Made by a program: the position numbers and the translations under genes
The notes under the pieces: model-generated
Databases searched by the model: none
What the model was told of the DNA's origin: nothing
What the model saw: only the letters and a program-made list of their open reading frames with translations
Shown here: piece by piece, positions 1 to 6,935 of the stretch
Position numbering within the stretch: position 1 is the stretch's first letter
Layout of the letters: each line of letters begins with the position of its first letter
NCBI GenBank assembly: GCA_964428895.1
Contig: CAYRZU010000089.1
Coordinates: 1-11,180, forward strand
Direction: 5' to 3'
Source: HyVt-337 sp964428895
Lineage (GTDB): Bacteria > Planctomycetota > Phycisphaerae > SM23-33
DNA length: 11,180 nucleotides

Positions 1-1066
1 GGTCGAAGGCATGCAGTTCGACAAGGGCTACATCTCCCCGCACTTCGTCAACAAGATGGAGACCATGGAAGTCGACTTCGAGAACCCCTTCATCCTGATC
101 CAGGAGAAGAAGCTCTCGACGATCAAGGACCTGGTCGGCCTGTTGGAGAAGATCGCCCAGGCGGGTAAGCCCCTGGTCATCATCGCCGAAGACATCGAAG
201 GCGAAGCCCTGGCCACGCTGGTGGTCAACAAGCTCCGCGGCACGCTGCAGTGCGTGGCCGTCAAGGCCCCGGGCTTCGGCGACCGTCGCCAGGAAATGCT
301 CCGCGACATCGCGATCCTCGCCGGCGGCAAGGCCATCATGGAAGACATGGGCATTTCGATGGAGAACATCGAGATGACCGACCTGGGTACGGCCAAGCGC
401 GTCCGGATCGACAAGGACAACACCACCCTCATCGAGGGTGGCGGCACGACCAAGGACATCCAGGGCCGCATCCAGCAGATCAAGAGCGAGATCGAAGCGA
501 CTTCCAGCGATTACGATCGCGAGAAGCTCGAAGAACGTCTGGCCAAGCTGTCCGGCGGCGTCGCCCAGATTAACGTGGGCGCCGCGACCGAAGTGGAAAT
601 GAAGGAAAAGAAGGCCCGCGTCGAAGACGCTTTGCACGCCTGTCGGGCGGCTGTTGAAGAAGGCATCCTCCCCGGCGGCGGCACGGCCGTACTGCGAGCC
701 CTCAAGGCGCTGGATAAGGTCAAGGGAGTCAACGCCGATGAAGCCACCGGCGTGGACATCATTCGCCGAGCCCTGTCAGCCCCGATCAAGCAGATCGCGG
801 TGAACAGCGGCCTCGAGGGCAGCCTGGTTGCGGCCAAGGTGCTCGAGTCCGAGGAAGCGTCGTTTGGTTTCGACGCACTGGCCGGCAAGTACTGCGACCT
901 GGTCAAAGCCGGCGTGATCGTGCCGACCAAGGTCGAGCGGTCGGCTCTGCAGAACGCGGCCTCCGTGGCCGGCCTGCTGCTGACGACCGATGCGGTTATC
1001 AGCGACATTCCCGAAAAGAAAGCCCCGCCGGCCCCCGGTGGCGGCGGCATGGACGGGATGTACTAG
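1..1066 (+). CDS. groEL: Chaperonin GroEL (Hsp60), C-terminal part, 5' end outside window
   Basis: This is the 60-kDa chaperonin that forms double-ring cages and folds proteins with ATP and the GroES lid in the cytoplasm. The reading frame is already open at base 2 (V-E-G before the first Met at base 11), so the gene is cut by the window edge; by comparison with E. coli GroEL about 190 N-terminal residues are missing. Visible are the apical-domain VEGMQFDKGY start, APGFGDRR, SDYDREKLEERLAKLSGG, the VGAATEVEMKEKKARVEDALHA block that carries the ATPase aspartate (D in VEDA), and PGGG. The protein ends in a short Gly/Met-rich tail (GGGGMDGMY), a shortened version of the usual GGM repeat, with an unusual final Tyr. 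A strong terminator follows 28 bases after the stop, so groEL ends its operon. Identification is essentially certain. Confidence 0.98.
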   Translation, partial: VEGMQFDKGYISPHFVNKMETMEVDFENPFILIQEKKLSTIKDLVGLLEKIAQAGKPLVIIAEDIEGEALATLVVNKLRGTLQCVAVKAPGFGDRRQEMLRDIAILAGGKAIMEDMGISMENIEMTDLGTAKRVRIDKDNTTLIEGGGTTKDIQGRIQQIKSEIEATSSDYDREKLEERLAKLSGGVAQINVGAATEVEMKEKKARVEDALHACRAAVEEGILPGGGTAVLRALKALDKVKGVNADEATGVDIIRRALSAPIKQIAVNSGLEGSLVAAKVLESEEASFGFDALAGKYCDLVKAGVIVPTKVERSALQNAASVAGLLLTTDAVISDIPEKKAPPAPGGGGMDGMY

Positions 1067-1094
1067 GAGCGGCTGACTGACGCATAGCACCCAA

Positions 1095-1129
1095 GGTGGC
1101 GGGTCTTCGGGCCCGCCATCTTTCTTTTT
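1095..1129 (+). terminator. Rho-independent terminator of groEL
   Basis: Arms at 1095-1105 and 1110-1120 pair over 11 bp (two G-U pairs) around a TTCG tetraloop closed by C-G, the very stable cUUCGg form. The hairpin is followed directly by TTTCTTTTT. It sits between the groEL stop and yjbQ and separates the two transcripts. Confidence 0.93.
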
Positions 1130-1140
1130 GCGCGCAGCAG

Positions 1141-1149
1141 TGATATAGA
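1141..1149 (+). promoter_or_regulatory. Candidate extended -10 promoter for yjbQ
   Basis: TGA-TATAGA reads as an extended -10 (TGn plus a 4/6 match to TATAAT), lying 6 bases before the yjbQ ATG at 1156. The expected -35 position falls in the groEL terminator T-tract and does not match. If used, transcription would begin at or next to the ATG, giving a leaderless mRNA. No Shine-Dalgarno at normal spacing is present, which fits. This is inference from motif spacing only. Confidence 0.35.
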
Positions 1150-1155
1150 CGGAAT

Positions 1156-1560
1156 ATGCATACGAACACATTCCAGGTCCGCACGCCCAGTCGCGATGCG
1201 ATGATTGATATCACGTCCGAGGTCGGGGGTGTTTTGGATGAGTCCGGCATCCGGGACGGTTTCGTGAACGTCTATATGCCCCACACCACCGCCGGGGTGA
1301 CGATCAACGAGAATGCCGACCCCGACGTCATCCACGACGTGCTGGCCGCGCTGGATAAAGCCGTGCCGTGGGCTCATGACTTCTTCCGCCACGGTGAGGG
1401 CAACTCGGCCGCCCACGTCAAGAGCTCGATGATGGGGTGTTCGCTAATGGTCCCGGTCATCGACGGGCGAATGACCTTCGGCACGTGGCAGTCGATCTTC
1501 TTCTGCGAGTTCGACGGGCCACGGACGCGGAAGGTCATCGTCAGCGTAGCCGGGGAATAG
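1156..1560 (+). CDS. yjbQ: YjbQ family protein (UPF0047; secondary thiamine-phosphate synthase)
   Basis: A 134-residue protein of the YjbQ/UPF0047 family, full length for the family. Members form small trimeric barrels; E. coli YjbQ has weak thiamine-phosphate synthase activity, but the true physiological role is not settled. Diagnostic blocks are present in order: HTTAGVTINENADPDV (43-58), HGEGNSAAHVKSSMMG (79-94) with its two conserved histidines, GTWQ (109-112) and EFDGPR (118-123). The ATG at 1156 is the first start after the groEL terminator. There is no good ribosome-binding site: only GGA two bases from the ATG, so the message may be leaderless. The gene converges on ribokinase with 6 bases between stop codons. 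Family assignment is firm; function is only as good as the family annotation. Confidence 0.93.
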   Translation: MHTNTFQVRTPSRDAMIDITSEVGGVLDESGIRDGFVNVYMPHTTAGVTINENADPDVIHDVLAALDKAVPWAHDFFRHGEGNSAAHVKSSMMGCSLMVPVIDGRMTFGTWQSIFFCEFDGPRTRKVIVSVAGE

Positions 1561-1566
1561 CGGCGC

Positions 1567-2505
1567 TCACTTCGGTTGATTGCGCATCAACGACTCGACG
1601 TCGTCCATGTCCGGAATGGCTGATTGGGCCCCGATTTGCCGGCAGGTGAGCGCGCCGGCGGCGCAGGCGATGCGGGCGGCGGTGGCGAGGTCCTTGCCTT
1701 GGCCGATCGCGACGGCCAGGGCGCCGGTGTAGGCGTCTCCGGCGGCGGTGGTGTCCACCACGGCGACCTTGTACGGGTCGATCTTCTCGAACAGCCCCTG
1801 GTCGGAGACCACCATCGACCCGCGCTGGCCTAGCTTGACCGCCACCGACCGGGCGCCGCGGGCGATCAACTCGAGCGCGGCGATTTTGTCGACGCGGTCC
1901 TCCTCGGTGGCCTGGTCGGTCAGCCGACGGGCTTCGTGGATGTTGGGGGAAAGGACATCGACCTTGTAGAGTTCCGCCGGAAAGTGGCGGGGGACCGGAG
2001 CGGGGTCCAGGATGATTTTGCACCCAAAGCGACGGGCTTGCTCGACGGCCGCCTGGACCGTCAGCAGCGGCAGTTCCAACTGCAGCACCACCACGTCGGC
2101 CTCTTTGAATAGATGCTGGTTGGGGAAAATGTCATCGTCAGCGTTGACCTCGTGGTTGGCGCCGCTGGCGACAACGATGGAGTTTTCACCCAGGGAGTCC
2201 ACGATGATCATAGCCACGCCGGTGCGGCTGGATTCGCGGACGCTGATGCCGTCGCAGTTGATGGATTCTTCTCGCAGATGACCGATCAGGTGATGGCCGA
2301 AGTCGTCGTCGCCGACGGCGCCGATCATTTTGCAGCGTCCGCCCAGCCGCGCCACGGCCACAGCCTGGTTGGCGCCCTTGCCGCCGGGGTTGGTCACAAA
2401 GCGGTTGCCCAGAATGGTCTCACCCGCGTCGGGCAGACGCGGGCTGTGGACCACCAGGTCCATGTTGATCGAACCGACCACCAGAACGTTGGGCTTTTCG
2501 GGCAT
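1567..2505 (-). CDS. rbsK: Ribokinase (PfkB family sugar kinase)
   Basis: Phosphorylates D-ribose to ribose-5-phosphate with ATP in the cytoplasm, feeding the pentose phosphate and PRPP pool. The 312-residue length is typical. Motifs seen: GSINMD (11-16) at the sugar-binding N-terminus, NPGGKGANQAVAVARLGG (PfkB signature 1, 39-56), LDPAP (166-170), SPN (186-188), and DTTAAGDAYTGAL (PfkB signature 2, 251-263) with the catalytic base D257. The GGKGAN and TTAAGD forms match ribokinase better than fructokinase or adenosine kinase. It is the last gene of the purM-led minus-strand cluster, starting 18 bases after the upstream stop, with a weak AAGAG before the ATG. No ribose transporter or regulator is adjacent, so the ribose might come from nucleoside salvage; that is inference. 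No clear terminator follows its stop. Confidence 0.93.
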   Translation of the reverse strand: MPEKPNVLVVGSINMDLVVHSPRLPDAGETILGNRFVTNPGGKGANQAVAVARLGGRCKMIGAVGDDDFGHHLIGHLREESINCDGISVRESSRTGVAMIIVDSLGENSIVVASGANHEVNADDDIFPNQHLFKEADVVVLQLELPLLTVQAAVEQARRFGCKIILDPAPVPRHFPAELYKVDVLSPNIHEARRLTDQATEEDRVDKIAALELIARGARSVAVKLGQRGSMVVSDQGLFEKIDPYKVAVVDTTAAGDAYTGALAVAIGQGKDLATAARIACAAGALTCRQIGAQSAIPDMDDVESLMRNQPK

Positions 2506-2523
2506 CGGGCTCTTGGGTTGGGG

Positions 2524-3117
2524 CTACTGCTGTCGGCCTTCGATGGCGCCGAGCAACACGGCTGCGGCCAGGCCCAGACGGCGATCCAGCAGGCCTTCGG
2601 TATCCGCGGTGAAATCCAGGTCCAGCTTGAAGATGAACGGGTTGAACCGCTGCTTCATGGTCGCCAGTTGGCGGTCGCCGGCGACAACGTTGTAGCTCTG
2701 CGGGATCAGATTGGTCAGGAACCGGCGGACCAAGGCCAAGGCCATCGCGTCTTCCTTGATGTGGCCGATCTCATTGTCCGAAGCATCCATGAGAATCCAC
2801 TGGTCCCGTAGCATTGACGACCATCCCTTACGCTTCAATGCGCCGACCTTCTCGCCGGAGGCCGTGTCGATCACATCGTAAGCGGCCGAAAAGTCCACAA
2901 TCTGCCGCGCGTGAATCGTCAGCACTTCGGTCGTCATCGATTCATCGGTGAACAGGCGGATGTCCTCGCGGAGCTTGAAGGCCTTCTGCTTGCTGTAGAA
3001 GGCCAATTCTCCGTTGGGATCGTAGATGTGAAATGCGGCGCCGAAGATTTTGAAGACCTGCCGGCGGACCACATACGTGGGGTGGGTGAATCGCGTTGCG
3101 AGTTCGTGCTCAACCAT
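2524..3117 (-). CDS. LURP-one-related (tubby C-terminal-like) family protein
   Basis: A 197-residue protein resembling the LURP-one-related/YxjI family, which shares the tubby and phospholipid-scramblase beta-barrel fold. The biochemical role of bacterial members is unknown. The recognisable core runs from about 14 to 125: YVVRRQVFKIFGAAFHIYDP, then FKLREDIRLFTDE, a short V-x-D-F-x-A-x-Y-D-V-I-D strand, GEKVGALKRKGWSSMLRDQW and G-H-I-K-E-D. The C-terminal part (150-197) ends in a hydrophobic LGLAAAVLLGAI stretch, as in scramblase-like barrels where the last helix is buried. I chose the ATG at 3117 because AAAGAGG lies 8 bases upstream. An ATG at 3171 would add 18 residues, overlap the end of purM and lacks family similarity. 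It sits between purM and rbsK, 44 bases after the purM stop, so it is probably co-transcribed with them. No signal peptide. Confidence 0.8.
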   Translation of the reverse strand: MVEHELATRFTHPTYVVRRQVFKIFGAAFHIYDPNGELAFYSKQKAFKLREDIRLFTDESMTTEVLTIHARQIVDFSAAYDVIDTASGEKVGALKRKGWSSMLRDQWILMDASDNEIGHIKEDAMALALVRRFLTNLIPQSYNVVAGDRQLATMKQRFNPFIFKLDLDFTADTEGLLDRRLGLAAAVLLGAIEGRQQ

Positions 3118-3118
3118 G

Positions 3119-3132
3119 TGATGTGCCTCTTT
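3119..3132 (-). promoter_or_regulatory. Ribosome binding site that sets the LURP-one start
   Basis: On the minus strand AAAGAGG (centred near 3128) precedes the ATG at 3117 with an 8-base spacer. This is the best Shine-Dalgarno in the purM cluster and decides the start against the longer ATG at 3171. Confidence 0.7.
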
Positions 3133-3161
3133 CTGAGATAAGCGACGGTAACGGCCCGCCG

Positions 3162-4241
3162 CTAGGTCCACTGCAACTCGGGGCCGCCCTTACGGACCTT
3201 GCCCAGCACCCAGCATGTTTCGCCGGCGCGGCGCAGACGTTTCATAATCGACTGGGCGAAGGCTGGCGCCACCACCATCGCGAAGCCCACGCCCATGTTG
3301 AACACCCGCCGCATCTCGAGGGCGTCAACGGGACCGGCCTCGGCGATCAGATGGAAAATCCCCTGGGGCTTCCATCCGCCGGCCTTGATCCGAACGGTCA
3401 GCCCGGCCGGAAGCACGCGGGGCAGGTTGCCCGGCAGGCCGCCGCCGGTGATGTGGGCCATCGCCTTAACCGTGCGCTTCACGCGGTAAGCGCCCAGCAC
3501 GTCCAGCACCGGGCGAACGTAAACGCGGGTGGGCTTGAGCAGTTCATCGCCCACGGTCTCACCGCCCAACTCGGCGGGTCGATCGGTCAGCTTGAACTTG
3601 GCCTTGTTCAGCAGCACGCGCCGGGCCAGGCCGTAGCCGTTAGAGTGCAGGCCGTTGCTGGCCAAGCCGATGACCACGTCACCCGGCTCGCAGCGCGAAC
3701 CATCGATGATCTTGCGCCGTTCGACCACGCCGACGGCGAAACCGGCCAGGTCGAAGTCGTCCCCGCGGTACATGTCGGGCATTTCGGCGGTCTCGCCCCC
3801 CAGCAGCGCACAGCCAGACTCCACGCACGCGTCGGAAATGCCCTTAACGATCTCCGCCATGCGGTCGGGGCTTAGCTTGGCCGTGGCGATGTAGTCCAGG
3901 AAGAACAGCGGTTCGGCCCCGTTGCAGATCAGATCGTTGACACTCATGGCAACCAGGTCGATGCCGACCGTGTCGAGCTTCTTGGCCGCCAACGCCACCA
4001 TCAGCTTCGTGCCCACGCCGTCGGTGCAGGCCATCAGCACCGGGTTGCGGTAGTTGCGCTTGAGCAGCCCGGAGGCGTAGTCCAGGCGGAACGCACCGGC
4101 AAAGCCCCCGAAATCATCGAGCACGCGCGGAGAAAAGGTCCGGCGGACCAGTGGGCGGATTCGGTCGACCATTTGGTCGGCGGCTTCGAGGTCGACCCCC
4201 GCGGACTTGTAGGTCATGGACGTCTGATTCTTGGCGGGCAT
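3162..4241 (-). CDS. purM: Phosphoribosylformylglycinamidine cyclo-ligase (AIR synthase)
   Basis: Catalyses the ATP-dependent ring closure of formylglycinamidine ribonucleotide to aminoimidazole ribonucleotide, the fifth step of purine synthesis. The 359 residues cover the whole family length. Motifs: YKSAGVDLEAAD (11-22), DDFGGFAGAFRLDY (42-55), TDGVGTK (73-79), GIDLVAMSVND (93-103), GAEPLFFLDY (108-117), GGETAEMPDMY (148-158), SNGLHSNGYGL (195-205) and HITGGGLPGNLPRVLP (263-278). The F-R-L-D-Y-type insert between the first two motifs is a form I associate with planctomycete-like PurM. AGGA with a 7-base spacer precedes the ATG at 4241; the same bases can be read as a -10 box (see promoter entry). 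It leads a minus-strand cluster with the LURP-one protein and ribokinase; purN is not next to it. Confidence 0.97.
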   Translation of the reverse strand: MPAKNQTSMTYKSAGVDLEAADQMVDRIRPLVRRTFSPRVLDDFGGFAGAFRLDYASGLLKRNYRNPVLMACTDGVGTKLMVALAAKKLDTVGIDLVAMSVNDLICNGAEPLFFLDYIATAKLSPDRMAEIVKGISDACVESGCALLGGETAEMPDMYRGDDFDLAGFAVGVVERRKIIDGSRCEPGDVVIGLASNGLHSNGYGLARRVLLNKAKFKLTDRPAELGGETVGDELLKPTRVYVRPVLDVLGAYRVKRTVKAMAHITGGGLPGNLPRVLPAGLTVRIKAGGWKPQGIFHLIAEAGPVDALEMRRVFNMGVGFAMVVAPAFAQSIMKRLRRAGETCWVLGKVRKGGPELQWT

Positions 4242-4247
4242 GGCGGT

Positions 4248-4275
4248 ATCCTACCGCGCGGCAACGGGTTTGCAA
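4248..4275 (-). promoter_or_regulatory. Candidate promoter of the purM cluster
   Basis: On the minus strand TTGCAA (4275-4270, 4/6 to the -35 consensus), a 16-base spacer and TAGGAT (4253-4248, 4/6 to the -10 consensus) end 6 bases before the ATG. That spacing would start the RNA on the start codon. The AGGA inside the -10 box would serve as Shine-Dalgarno if transcription starts further upstream, so the two readings exclude each other. Confidence 0.35.
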
Positions 4276-4290
4276 CCGCCCGCTGGTTGC
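4272..4290. repeat. Inverted repeat GCAACC-N7-GGTTGC upstream of purM
   Basis: A perfect 6-bp dyad with a 7-base centre overlaps the proposed purM -35 box. A further GCAAC lies at 4261-4265. It could be an operator for the purM cluster; it does not resemble the E. coli PurR site. No protein can be named. Confidence 0.4.
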
Positions 4291-4306
4291 GGATTTCCGC
4301 CAGGGT

Positions 4307-4335
4307 TTGACAGCCGCCCGCCGGGGGGGTACACA
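4307..4335 (+). promoter_or_regulatory. Candidate sigma-70-type promoter for the HEAT-repeat gene
   Basis: A perfect TTGACA (4307-4312), a 17-base spacer rich in G/C, and TACACA (4330-4335, 3/6 to TATAAT). The RNA would begin near 4342, giving a leader of about 74 bases that contains the 14-bp palindrome before the ATG. The perfect -35 and ideal spacing support it; the -10 is weak. Confidence 0.5.
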
Positions 4336-4396
4336 GAAGGTCAAATTGGCCGAAACACAGCCCCAAATGGTGCGTTTGGCCCAACAAAGCGTCGCT

Positions 4397-4410
4397 TGAC
4401 GGCGCCGTCA
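4397..4410. repeat. Perfect 14-bp palindrome TGACGGCGCCGTCA before the HEAT gene
   Basis: TGACGGC followed immediately by its reverse complement GCCGTCA, ending 5 bases before the ATG at 4416. As DNA it has the symmetry and size of a dimeric repressor site; as RNA it could only fold with a small loop and would cover the translation start. There is no recognisable Shine-Dalgarno in the same stretch. Confidence 0.6.
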
Positions 4411-4415
4411 GAACG

Positions 4416-6830
4416 ATGCCTTATCCAATCAAACATGCCGTTGTCGCGTTGCTGACCGTTGTGGCCACGATGAGACCGGCTTGGGCCCAGCCGACGGCCG
4501 GCACCACCTCGGCGCCGGCGAATATCGGCGCACTGACCGATCGGTTGATCGACCCGGCCTGGTCGTTGGAGCATAAGACCGAGGCCGCCGAGGCCTTGCT
4601 CGCGATCCCCAACGATGAGGCCGTCGATGCGCTGCGGCGCGTTCTGGCCGACGAGGCGAACTCCCCGGGTCGGTTGGTCGTCGCCCGGGCCATCGCCGCC
4701 AAGGGCCAGGGCAGCGAGGTGTTTGTGGATCCCCTGTGGGCGATGTTCGAGACCAGCACGAACGAACACCGGGCCGCCGCCGCCGGCGCGCTGATGGTCT
4801 ATCGGTCGCAGGAAGTGTTCGGCCGGTTGGTGTCGGTCCTTCGTGACCGCTCGGCCGACCGGGCCGCCAGGCTGGCGCTGATCAATGCGATGGCGCCCAC
4901 GCTCGACCAACGCGCCGCGGGGGCAATGGTGGATATCTTGGCCGACAAAGATCCCGCCATCCGTTCGGCGTCGTTGGCCGGCCTGGAGGCCCTGACGGGC
5001 ATCCGCTCTTTCGGCGACGATGTTGCCGCGTGGCAGCAGTGGTGGCGAGAGAATCAGGACGCCTCCGAGACGGATTGGTCGGCCCGCATCGCCCGCAGCC
5101 AGGCCCGGTCGAGGACAAGCTTCGCTCAGGCCAATCAGCGATTGCGCGTTCGACTGAACAAGTCGCTGGCCAATCTATTCGCGGCTACGCCACCCGACGA
5201 GCGACGCGCGCTGGTTGTTGGGCTGCTGGGCGAGCCCATGCCGCAGGTCCGGCTGGCGGCGGTGGGGCTGTTGGATCGTTTGCTGCTGGAGCCGGGGTCG
5301 GATGAGGCCGCCGTCCCGCCCGCCCAAGCCCGGAAGATGCTGCAGCAGTTACTGGCGGATGCGAATCCCGGCGTCCGAATTGCGGCGGCGAATTTGGCGG
5401 CGCGGGTGGGCGACCAGGAGTTGACCGCGGCGTTGCTGCGGCGGCTAGAGGTCGAGCAAGATGCGGTGGTGCGCCGGGGTGTGTTGGCCTCGTTGGGGCA
5501 GTTGCGCGACCCCCGGGCGTTGGAGGTGGTGGCAGGCGAGGTCGGGTCGGGAAATCCGCAGACCGCGGCGGCGGCGGCTCGCGCACTGGCCCGTATCGCC
5601 GAGAAGAATCCCCTGACCGCGGAGGAAAAGGCCCTGGCGACCCAGGCCTTGTTGGATCGGTATGCGTCGGTTCAGCCCGCCGATGCGACCGCCTCCCTGC
5701 GCGAAGCACTGCTGACGGCGATGGGCATGCTGGAGGACCGCGCGTTCTCGGCGGCCTGTCGGGAGTCGCTGGGCGATTCGGCCGCCACGGTTCGGCTGGC
5801 GGCGGTGCGTGCGTTGGCGCCGCTGAAACTGGCCGAATCGGCCGAATGGCTGGCGCCGTTGACCGAGGACCCGGACCGGGGTGTCCGCCATGCCGCCATC
5901 AAGACCTTGGCGGCGGTCGGAGGCCGGACGCACCTGGCAACGATTCTGAATCGGACCAAGCCGGACGTGGAACCCGAAGCCGATGTCCGTCAGCAGGCGT
6001 GGTCGGTGGCGTTGGCGATTCTGGCCAACGCCGATGCCGATGCGTGCCGGCAGGCGCTAAGGGAACTGGAAGGCCGAACCGACGCCACCGACCAACGCAT
6101 TCAGGTGATGCAGATGTTGGCTGCGGCTTTGACCGAGGCCGACCAGCCGCGTCAGGCCGCCGAGGCCAAGTACGAATTGGCGCTGGCGTTGATGGAAGCA
6201 TCGCGTCCGGCGGAGGCGACCGGCTATCTGTCCGAGGCCTACCAGGCGCTCGCCGAGGTGGACCCGCCAACGGCGCGGCGCGTATGGGAGACCTGGGTGA
6301 CGGCCATGCTGGCGGCGGATGATCCGACGGTGGTGACGATTCTGGCCGACGTGGAAGACGACGCCGCCTACGCCGCCTCGCTTCGGCGGTTCCGGGACCA
6401 CGTGACAAGCCTGGCCAATGCCGGCGAATACACGCGCGCCATCCCGTTGGCGGCGGCGGCGTTGGAGCATCTACCGCACCGATTGACGGTCGCCCAGCGC
6501 GATCAGATGGAGCAGATGTTGGCCAAGTTGCAGGAACAGCAGGCCGATGTCGACCGTCGGAAGGTGACCGAATTGGTGGCCTCCCTGACCGACGAGAACG
6601 AGGATCTCCGGCGCTCGGCGGAAACCGAGTTGCAGGCCATGGGCAGTCGGGCCGTGGATCCGCTGCTGGCGGCGCTGAAAATCGCCGTGGCGGGCGACGA
6701 ACCCAATGCCGACCGAGAGAAACAGATCGTGGCGGTGCTGGCTCAGGTGGCGCCGGACCTGGCCGGCTATGATTTGCAGATGACGCGCACGGAGAAGCTT
6801 CAGTTGATCGACAGTTGGCGCCAGCCTTAG
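4416..6830 (+). CDS. Exported HEAT-repeat protein (804 aa), function unknown
   Basis: A large alpha-solenoid scaffold protein, probably periplasmic. Residues 1-24 form a Sec-type signal peptide: K6, a hydrophobic stretch, then A-W-A before Q25; there is no lipobox cysteine. HEAT-like helical repeats run from about 38 to 215, ending with a Trp-rich W-x3-W-W element (206-210) followed by RENQD. A second set covers about 255-540, with clear units such as VRLAAVGLLDRL, VRIAAANLAARVGD, VRRGVLASLGQLRDPRALE, VRLAAVRALAPLK and VRHAAIKTLAAVGG. TPR-like helical pairs follow at about 568-690 (AKYELALALMEASRPAEA; NAGEYTRAIPLAAAAL), and a last HEAT-like unit at 713-753. No catalytic motif is visible, so it presumably works as a protein-binding scaffold. 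The start at 4416 gives a complete signal peptide, though the ribosome-binding site is poor. Divergent from purM; the specific partner is unknown. Confidence 0.87.
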   Translation: MPYPIKHAVVALLTVVATMRPAWAQPTAGTTSAPANIGALTDRLIDPAWSLEHKTEAAEALLAIPNDEAVDALRRVLADEANSPGRLVVARAIAAKGQGSEVFVDPLWAMFETSTNEHRAAAAGALMVYRSQEVFGRLVSVLRDRSADRAARLALINAMAPTLDQRAAGAMVDILADKDPAIRSASLAGLEALTGIRSFGDDVAAWQQWWRENQDASETDWSARIARSQARSRTSFAQANQRLRVRLNKSLANLFAATPPDERRALVVGLLGEPMPQVRLAAVGLLDRLLLEPGSDEAAVPPAQARKMLQQLLADANPGVRIAAANLAARVGDQELTAALLRRLEVEQDAVVRRGVLASLGQLRDPRALEVVAGEVGSGNPQTAAAAARALARIAEKNPLTAEEKALATQALLDRYASVQPADATASLREALLTAMGMLEDRAFSAACRESLGDSAATVRLAAVRALAPLKLAESAEWLAPLTEDPDRGVRHAAIKTLAAVGGRTHLATILNRTKPDVEPEADVRQQAWSVALAILANADADACRQALRELEGRTDATDQRIQVMQMLAAALTEADQPRQAAEAKYELALALMEASRPAEATGYLSEAYQALAEVDPPTARRVWETWVTAMLAADDPTVVTILADVEDDAAYAASLRRFRDHVTSLANAGEYTRAIPLAAAALEHLPHRLTVAQRDQMEQMLAKLQEQQADVDRRKVTELVASLTDENEDLRRSAETELQAMGSRAVDPLLAALKIAVAGDEPNADREKQIVAVLAQVAPDLAGYDLQMTRTEKLQLIDSWRQP

Positions 6831-6841
6831 GGGCGCTGGCG
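6819..6841 (+). terminator. Weak hairpin at the end of the HEAT gene
   Basis: CGCCAGC (6819-6825) pairs with GCTGGCG (6835-6841) across a 9-base loop that contains the TAG stop. No T-tract follows, so it is at best a weak or Rho-assisted terminator. Confidence 0.25.
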
Positions 6842-6874
6842 ATATCGGCGGGCACGGGGGTGTTGGCGCGAGCT

Positions 6875-6903
6875 TTGACAAACCCCCATCCGACGGCGAC
6901 AAT
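6875..6903 (+). promoter_or_regulatory. Promoter of the ROK glucokinase gene
   Basis: Perfect TTGACA (6875-6880), 17-base spacer, GACAAT (6898-6903; 4/6 to TATAAT). Transcription would start near 6910, giving a leader of about 26 bases that holds the GAGG ribosome-binding site before the ATG. This is the best sigma-70-like promoter in the window. Confidence 0.65.
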
Positions 6904-6935
6904 GCCCCGGATTCCTTGCCCGCGAGGTCCCCGAG

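Noticed and set aside
2113..3875. Plus-strand open frames opposite rbsK, the LURP-one gene and purM (2113-2811, 3096-3875)
   Set aside because: They are antisense to genes with clear motifs and show no recognisable domain.
5899..6855. A 318-codon minus-strand frame inside the HEAT gene
   Set aside because: Its product is Pro/Arg/Ser low-complexity, typical of a shadow frame of GC-rich repeats; the plus-strand HEAT protein explains the region.
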